A stretch of 64,000 nucleotides of DNA from Macquaria australasica (taxonomy: Eukaryota; Chordata; Actinopteri; Centrarchiformes; Percichthyidae). The stretch spans positions 62,001 to 126,000 of the forward strand of contig SEMN01000340.1 of the NCBI GenBank assembly GCA_005408345.1, written 5' to 3'. The stretch's first letter is position 1, and each line of letters starts with the position of its first letter. The notes under the pieces are model-generated. The model was not told the DNA's origin. It was given only the letters and a program-made list of their open reading frames with translations, and did not search any database. Below are positions 59,352 to 64,000 of the stretch, piece by piece. Made by a program: the position numbers and the translations under genes.

Positions 59352-59392
59352 AAAAAAAAAAAAAAAAAACAGTTAAAAGGAGGGGGGGGGGG
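59352..59392. repeat. A18 and G11 homopolymer pair
   Basis: An A run (about 59352-59369) and a G run (about 59382-59392) lie 12 bp apart. Exact lengths may be affected by sequencing. Confidence 0.85.
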
Positions 59393-59916
59393 CAAATGCA
59401 TTCAGAAGCAGCCCAGGAGTCTGGTAACGCTGACACACTCACAAACAAATTCAAAGCAGGAGGCAGAAAACCTGTCCAAGCTGTGTCTAGATGAATTACT
59501 GTTCTGGTAAATATTGTTTAAGGCACAATCTATGATCCGCATATAAACAAAGGGGCAGCCCCACTAACAGAATATAAAAACACTAAATTGAAATCTGCTA
59601 TAAAATGGCTGACAGATCTTTTAATACAGGGACTAATGCTACATAACAAGCTGTTGTTTTCTCATGGTGCTAGCAGGCTGTTTCCATCAGTAACTGTTGC
59701 AAACACAGCAGTAAGTAGTTGTCAGCTATGATCAATTGAAAAGAACTCACAAAATGCTGATTATAAGTCAGACTCTTTACTTGGATGATGCAGCTTTAGG
59801 TTTAAACACATTAATTCCACTTCAGTCAGTTTTGCTCTTCTACATTTATCTATAATCAAGAGCACAAAGACTGAGCACAAAAGAGATTGTTTTTTTACAT
59901 ACAGACTGAAAGGTCC

Positions 59917-59939
59917 ATCTATCCATCCATCCATCCATC
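59917..59939. repeat. (ATCC)n microsatellite
   Basis: ATCTATCCATCCATCCATCC with flanking units, five to six copies. Confidence 0.9.
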
Positions 59940-60017
59940 AAAGCCCTGTTAGCGGTGATAGAGTAGCTGAGGTAAAACGGTGGGCAAACCCTTTTATTTA
60001 CCACAACAGCCCTGATT

Positions 60018-60105
60018 GTAACCTTCATGAGGGTAGGATTTATCGCAGGGCTGTTGCATTAGATCGCATTAGTTTTCGTTAGGTGTACCTAATAAAGTGG
60101 AAACT
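60018..60105 (+). mobile_element. Tc1-like MITE end fragment
   Basis: TAACCTTCATGAGGGTAGGA, TTTATCGCAGGGCTGTTGCA and TTAGGTGTACCTAATAAAGT, then GGAAACT, match the copy at 23575-23733 and the inverse of 3631-3715. Only one terminus is present. Confidence 0.65.
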
Positions 60106-61634
60106 AAAAAAGTGAAAAGTAGAGCTGAGAGCGAAAGAGATAAAATATAGTATTGTTTAACATTTTCTTTCCATGTCATATCACCAATCTTTCTTGACAG
60201 ACAGTAAAACTGCTCGGTCTAAGTCAATTTTATAGTTGACTGATCACATACTGTAGCGCCTCTCCCTTCATCCTCTGATGAGCTTATCTGTGTTTATGTT
60301 TCCACACTATATCTCCCCATACTTGTCTCTGTATGGCCAATCACAGGAGAATAATACGACTGCCAAACTGCACCCCATACCGATAGTACGGCTCTTAAGA
60401 CTGCCGCTGTACTCCCCCCGAGGTCCATCACAATTACGCCTATCTCTCAATCTCTCTCTGTTTGATGCTAAATCAGTCAATATGTTTTCCCCCTCAGGTG
60501 TGGCTCGCTGTTTAACTTGCTTTAGTAATTAAGGAAATATTCAACAAACACCAGCTTTTGTATGCTGTGCTCACAGCTGCAGTACATTCATTCTTTTACA
60601 AAAAAAAAGCTTTAAACAACACATTTATTCATTTAAATGATGAGGATGAGAAGTGATGTGAATGAACAGTAAACAAACAAGTGCAGTTGCAAAGAAAAAA
60701 AAAAGAGTTGATGCATGGGCTTTTGTAGCTAATTTAGTGGAGTTAGCATATTCAACAAAACATTCAACAAACAGCCTGTGCTGTTTTGGATCATGTGCTC
60801 ACACCATTTTACAAATTAAGATTGAAGTTACATGTTTATTCATTTAAAGAGCACAAATTGGGCTGATCCTTATTAGCACAAACTATGATATGCTTCCTTG
60901 TTGACTATAGAGTATTTTGGGGGGGGGGGGTAATTCATCTTCCCACTGTCAGCCTTTTACAAACAGGCCTGCTCTGCACACTCTGTGGAGATCATCATAA
61001 TTTATCTGAGGGAGATTGTGCATTATGCTCCAACACAACTTTTCAGTCCCATTACATGACGCACTTGTCAATACCTCCTGTTTATGAGCTTGGAACCACC
61101 TGCGCGTTCATAAATACCACTTCATGCCCTCGGCGTGGATTGTATGCCAGTGGTTTGATGGGTTAATTTATTTGGTGATTTTTTTTAAATAACAAGCCCT
61201 AGGGTCGGCCGTGAAGTTTTGTGATTATCATCTGTCCTGTTACTGTGCTTTAACAACATGGCCTTACCGCTGGGCATAGCGATTAAGATTTAGTCCTTAC
61301 TCAAAGAGACTAATTTACCGCTGCCACAAGGTTCTTTTACGACAGTGTGGTGTCAGTGTAATTTAAATGTCAAAACAATGCCTTGACTGTTATTTCACTT
61401 TGGAGGGCAAAATCATTTGCCTCAGAGTGACAATTAATTCTCATTCTACAAGCCTGACCCTGAGCGTAAATTTAATTATAACGGTACTTTTACAATAATA
61501 CTTATTTTCAGATGAAGTTAATAGGAGAGAGCCATCCATCTACTTTCTCTAATTAGCAGTTTCCTAAATTTCCCTCAATAACTTCCAGTACAGGCATTAA
61601 CAATGTGTCAGTCGAGGAGTCGCAGATATGTTGT
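60106..61634. other. Non-coding intron sequence, candidate conserved block 60940-61620
   Basis: An interrupted A-rich run at 60692-60704 and a G12 run at 60919-60930. From 60940 to 61620 the sequence is repeat-free with homeodomain-like cores (TGGGTTAATTTATTTGG, CTCTAATTAGCAG) and GC-richer islands (CTCGGCGTGGATTG). Confidence 0.4.
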
Positions 61635-61760
61635 CAAGTCAAGTCCATTCTTTGTTTATATAGCTCAAAATCAGAAGTTTATCTCAGGGCTTTACAATCT
61701 GTACAACATACAACAGCCTCAATCCTTAGACCCTCAATAACCCAGATAAGGGCATATTAG
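61635..61760 (+). repeat. Dispersed teleost repeat (GGGCTTTACAATCTGTACAA)
   Basis: TTTGTTTATATAGCTCAAAA, GGGCTTTACAATCTGTACAA and CAATCCTTAGACCCTCAATA follow the order of a common fish repeat. The remainder to about 62110 may belong to it. Class unknown. Confidence 0.5.
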
Positions 61761-62111
61761 ATTATGTTAGGAAACTTAATAACGTTACCTAATATAATAT
61801 TACCTAATAAGGGGAAACTAGTTTTGTCACCCATGCACAAGGACAAATAACAAGTCAGAGAGGACACAGCAGCCAACATACAGCACTGAAAGACATACTG
61901 CCACGACATTACACAACACACTCATGAGATTAGTTTAGCTCAGAAGCCCTCCTAGCAATGTATTCAATACAATACAATGAATCAATTAATAAATAAAAGG
62001 CTGACCATAAGTGATGCACACAGGATCAAACGGAACCAATAAGACAAGCAACAACTGTACAATGAAACCTTAAAATTAACAAATGTAAAGCAAATACATA
62101 CGAAACAAAAC

Positions 62112-62395
62112 TAGGGCTGCAAACAACGATTATTTTCATTATCGATTCATCTGCTGATTATTTCCTCAATTAATCGAATAATCGTTTTTTTTTTTTCTAT
62201 AAAATGTCAGAAAACTGTGGAAACTGGCCCATTACTACTTCCCGGAACCCAAGGTGACGTATTCAAATTGCTTTGTTTGTCTGACCAACAGATTAAAACC
62301 AAAGACATTCAGTTTACTATCAAATATTACAAAGGAAAGCAACAGATTTGCACACTTGAGAAGCTCAAACCAGTGAATCTATCAAACTCATTTGA
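62112..62395 (+). mobile_element. GCTGCAAC-family element, copy 2 (right end missing)
   Basis: TAGGGCTGCAAACAACGATT, TTCATTATCGATTCATCTGC, AATTAATCGAATAATCG, TATAAAATGTCAGAAAACTG and AACCCAAGGTGACGTATTC match a common fish element and the copy at 17768-17995. ATCGATTAATCG-type near-palindromes mark its end. The inverted right terminus is absent. Confidence 0.65.
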
Positions 62396-64000
62396 GTTCT
62401 AAACAAAACCTTAAAAATGACATCAAAAATGAAAGCCATGTCTCAAACAAGCAAGTATCCCATGTCATTCAAAAGCGTTACAGCCGTGGCCACAAGAGAC
62501 TTTCTGTGGAGCATCTTGGCATCAATAACCGCTCATTCAACGCACTGAAAAAGCCTTTAACAGGGAGAAGCTAGCAACAATTCATGCAGCATGAATTTAG
62601 GTGTTATAGATGTGTTGTAATGAGAATTTATCTTATTTTATAACAAAACAAAAAAAAAAAAAAAAACTTTCCCCCGTGCAATTCTGTAAAACGTCAAAGT
62701 GACAAATGGAGCGTGCAGCGTATTTGGGTTTGCTCATTTTTTTGACTGAAGCAGGTTTCCAGGCTGTGCAGTGAGCAGCAGCGCTAATCTTCACAACCTC
62801 TTCACACTTCTTCAGCTTGTGTCAACAGCACTGTGAGTCAGTTAGCCATTCATATGCTGCTACAGATGGTCTCATCCCTCTTCTTCAGCTCAGCTGCTGA
62901 CATGATTCATGGGGCCCTGTGTCTTGATTTAGGGTCTCTTTCATATTTCTTCTCACCCACAGCAGAGAAGCATTTCTCTAAGACACCCCTGAGGCAATGA
63001 CCCTGGTCTGCCTGGCCTGCATGAGAGGAAGAAAAAAAAAAAAAAAAAAAAAAAGATCTGCTGGGCAAACCTGGACTCGACACAACACACACGTACTGTA
63101 TACAATATGCACATGTAAGCTGATGCGAGCTTGTACGGGCAAAGGCAAACAAGTCAAAGAGTCTTTCTCACAAACCCAAAATGTGCTATATAATCAACGA
63201 CAAAATTATAAAGGCAGGATTAAGTGGACAACCAAAATTGTGCAGATAAGCACTCACTTCTTGCTACAGCCAAGGTCTCAGCCAACTCATTAAAAAGCGA
63301 GAAAACAGACCACTCGAACCTTCACTTTCCGCTGCTGCTATCACTCTGCCGTTATTTCCACTCCCAAAGTCAATGGAATAAGCACGTCACTACAAATTAA
63401 AGATGCAGTCACCGGTGATTGTTCCCCCACTCAATCTCAGTTTGCTGAATTTATATAATAATAACCTTGCATGTTTCCTTTCTATCTGGAGTCAATTTTT
63501 TTCCTCCAATTTAGTCTCAAAGGGCTTCAGATTGCCCTGTCAGAGAGGACTTGGTATAACGGAAGACTGTGCACACCACTTCCTTATCACTACCAGTAAA
63601 TTACTTCAGGATCAGATACAGGCTGCCAACTCGCAGAAACTCCACTCACCAGACACAAAGACAAGAAGAGAGAAGGAGATAGAAAAGAGGGAGGGAGAAG
63701 AAGGAAAAAATAAAAGTGTCAAGACATGACAAGAGGAGGAGAGTACCCCCGTGGAGACTGATAGTTTCGGCTGCTCCCAAAGGTCATCTGATGTTATCCA
63801 AAGATCATCTTCAGTCACCACTCAACAGCTGGAGTCAAGCACCTGTCAATCAAAACTTTCATAACCTACAGCTACAACAAAGTGGCTTTCTCTTCCCAAT
63901 GTAATCAATCTGGGAGACAATTCTCACTCAAGTATCGACACAAGCACTAAATAAAATGAAGAACAAACATCACCTGCAGGAGTGTAAAATATGTCCTTTG
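62396..64000. other. Non-coding intron sequence with two A runs
   Basis: A17 at about 62650-62666 and A23 at about 63032-63054 could be retroposon tails, but I see no element body that I can name in front of them. No exon recognised. Open frames up to 108 codons near the right end (63403-63729) lack domains. Confidence 0.4.

Larger units (their letters stand above)
47445..64000 (-). other. gpc5: gpc5 upstream intron (incomplete), at least 16.5 kb
   Basis: This is the sequence 5' of the 47324-47444 exon on the gene strand. The exon's first base completes a codon, so the intron is phase 2. I searched the minus strand for the conserved CWNG coding pattern and saw none, so the upstream exon should be beyond the window. 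Repeats inside are listed separately. Confidence 0.85.

Noticed and set aside
1..64000. CRISPR arrays, operons, phage or plasmid genes
   Set aside because: No regularly spaced direct repeats, no dense coding and no bacterial signals. The spliced glypican exons and fish repeats show vertebrate nuclear DNA.

Overview
The window looks like teleost fish nuclear DNA, probably from a spiny-rayed (percomorph-type) fish. The signs are AT-rich, almost entirely non-coding sequence, long (TG)n tracts, and many repeat families I recognise from fish genomes. No prokaryotic genes, operons, rRNA genes or CRISPR arrays were seen.

The only gene I can name is a glypican-5 type gene (gpc5; paralogue a/b/c not resolved) on the minus strand. 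Two internal exons are visible. The upstream one (47324-47444) encodes the conserved block ending IIDKLKHINQ. The downstream one (32063-32225) encodes the serine-glycine/acidic stretch that carries heparan sulfate chains (YSGDCDDEDGCGGSGGGE). They are separated by a 15,098 bp phase-0 intron. Upstream exons must lie beyond position 64000. The terminal exon with the GPI-anchor signal was not confidently found and is either left of position 1 or too diverged to recognise. Nearly the whole window is therefore intron of one very long gene, in keeping with the giant introns of vertebrate GPC5.

The introns are packed with transposable-element relics. They include a dead Tc1-like transposase (about 16.8-17.6 kb) and Tc1-like short elements with related ends (3.6, 23.6 and 60.0 kb). 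There is a decayed R4/Dong-like LINE on the minus strand (22.9-24.7 kb) whose YMDD site has become YMQA and which is interrupted by other elements. There is an L2/CR1-like LINE 3' end (37.1-37.7 kb). One hAT-like MITE family occurs four times, and one copy has a second hAT-like element nested in it with a recognisable 8-bp target duplication. Two copies of a TTAA-flanked long-inverted-repeat element lie in the central intron, and a four-copy family has GCCATGCTAGC ends. A 262-bp element at 50.0 kb is flanked by 18-bp direct repeats.

Several 250-750 bp stretches look free of repeats and carry homeodomain-type or E-box-type motifs. They are candidate conserved non-coding elements, but this needs alignment to other fish. 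One 147-codon open frame at 13.0-13.5 kb follows a good splice acceptor and remains unidentified. I found nothing that amounts to a new biological system; the better leads are that ORF, the missing terminal exon and the nested or TTAA elements.
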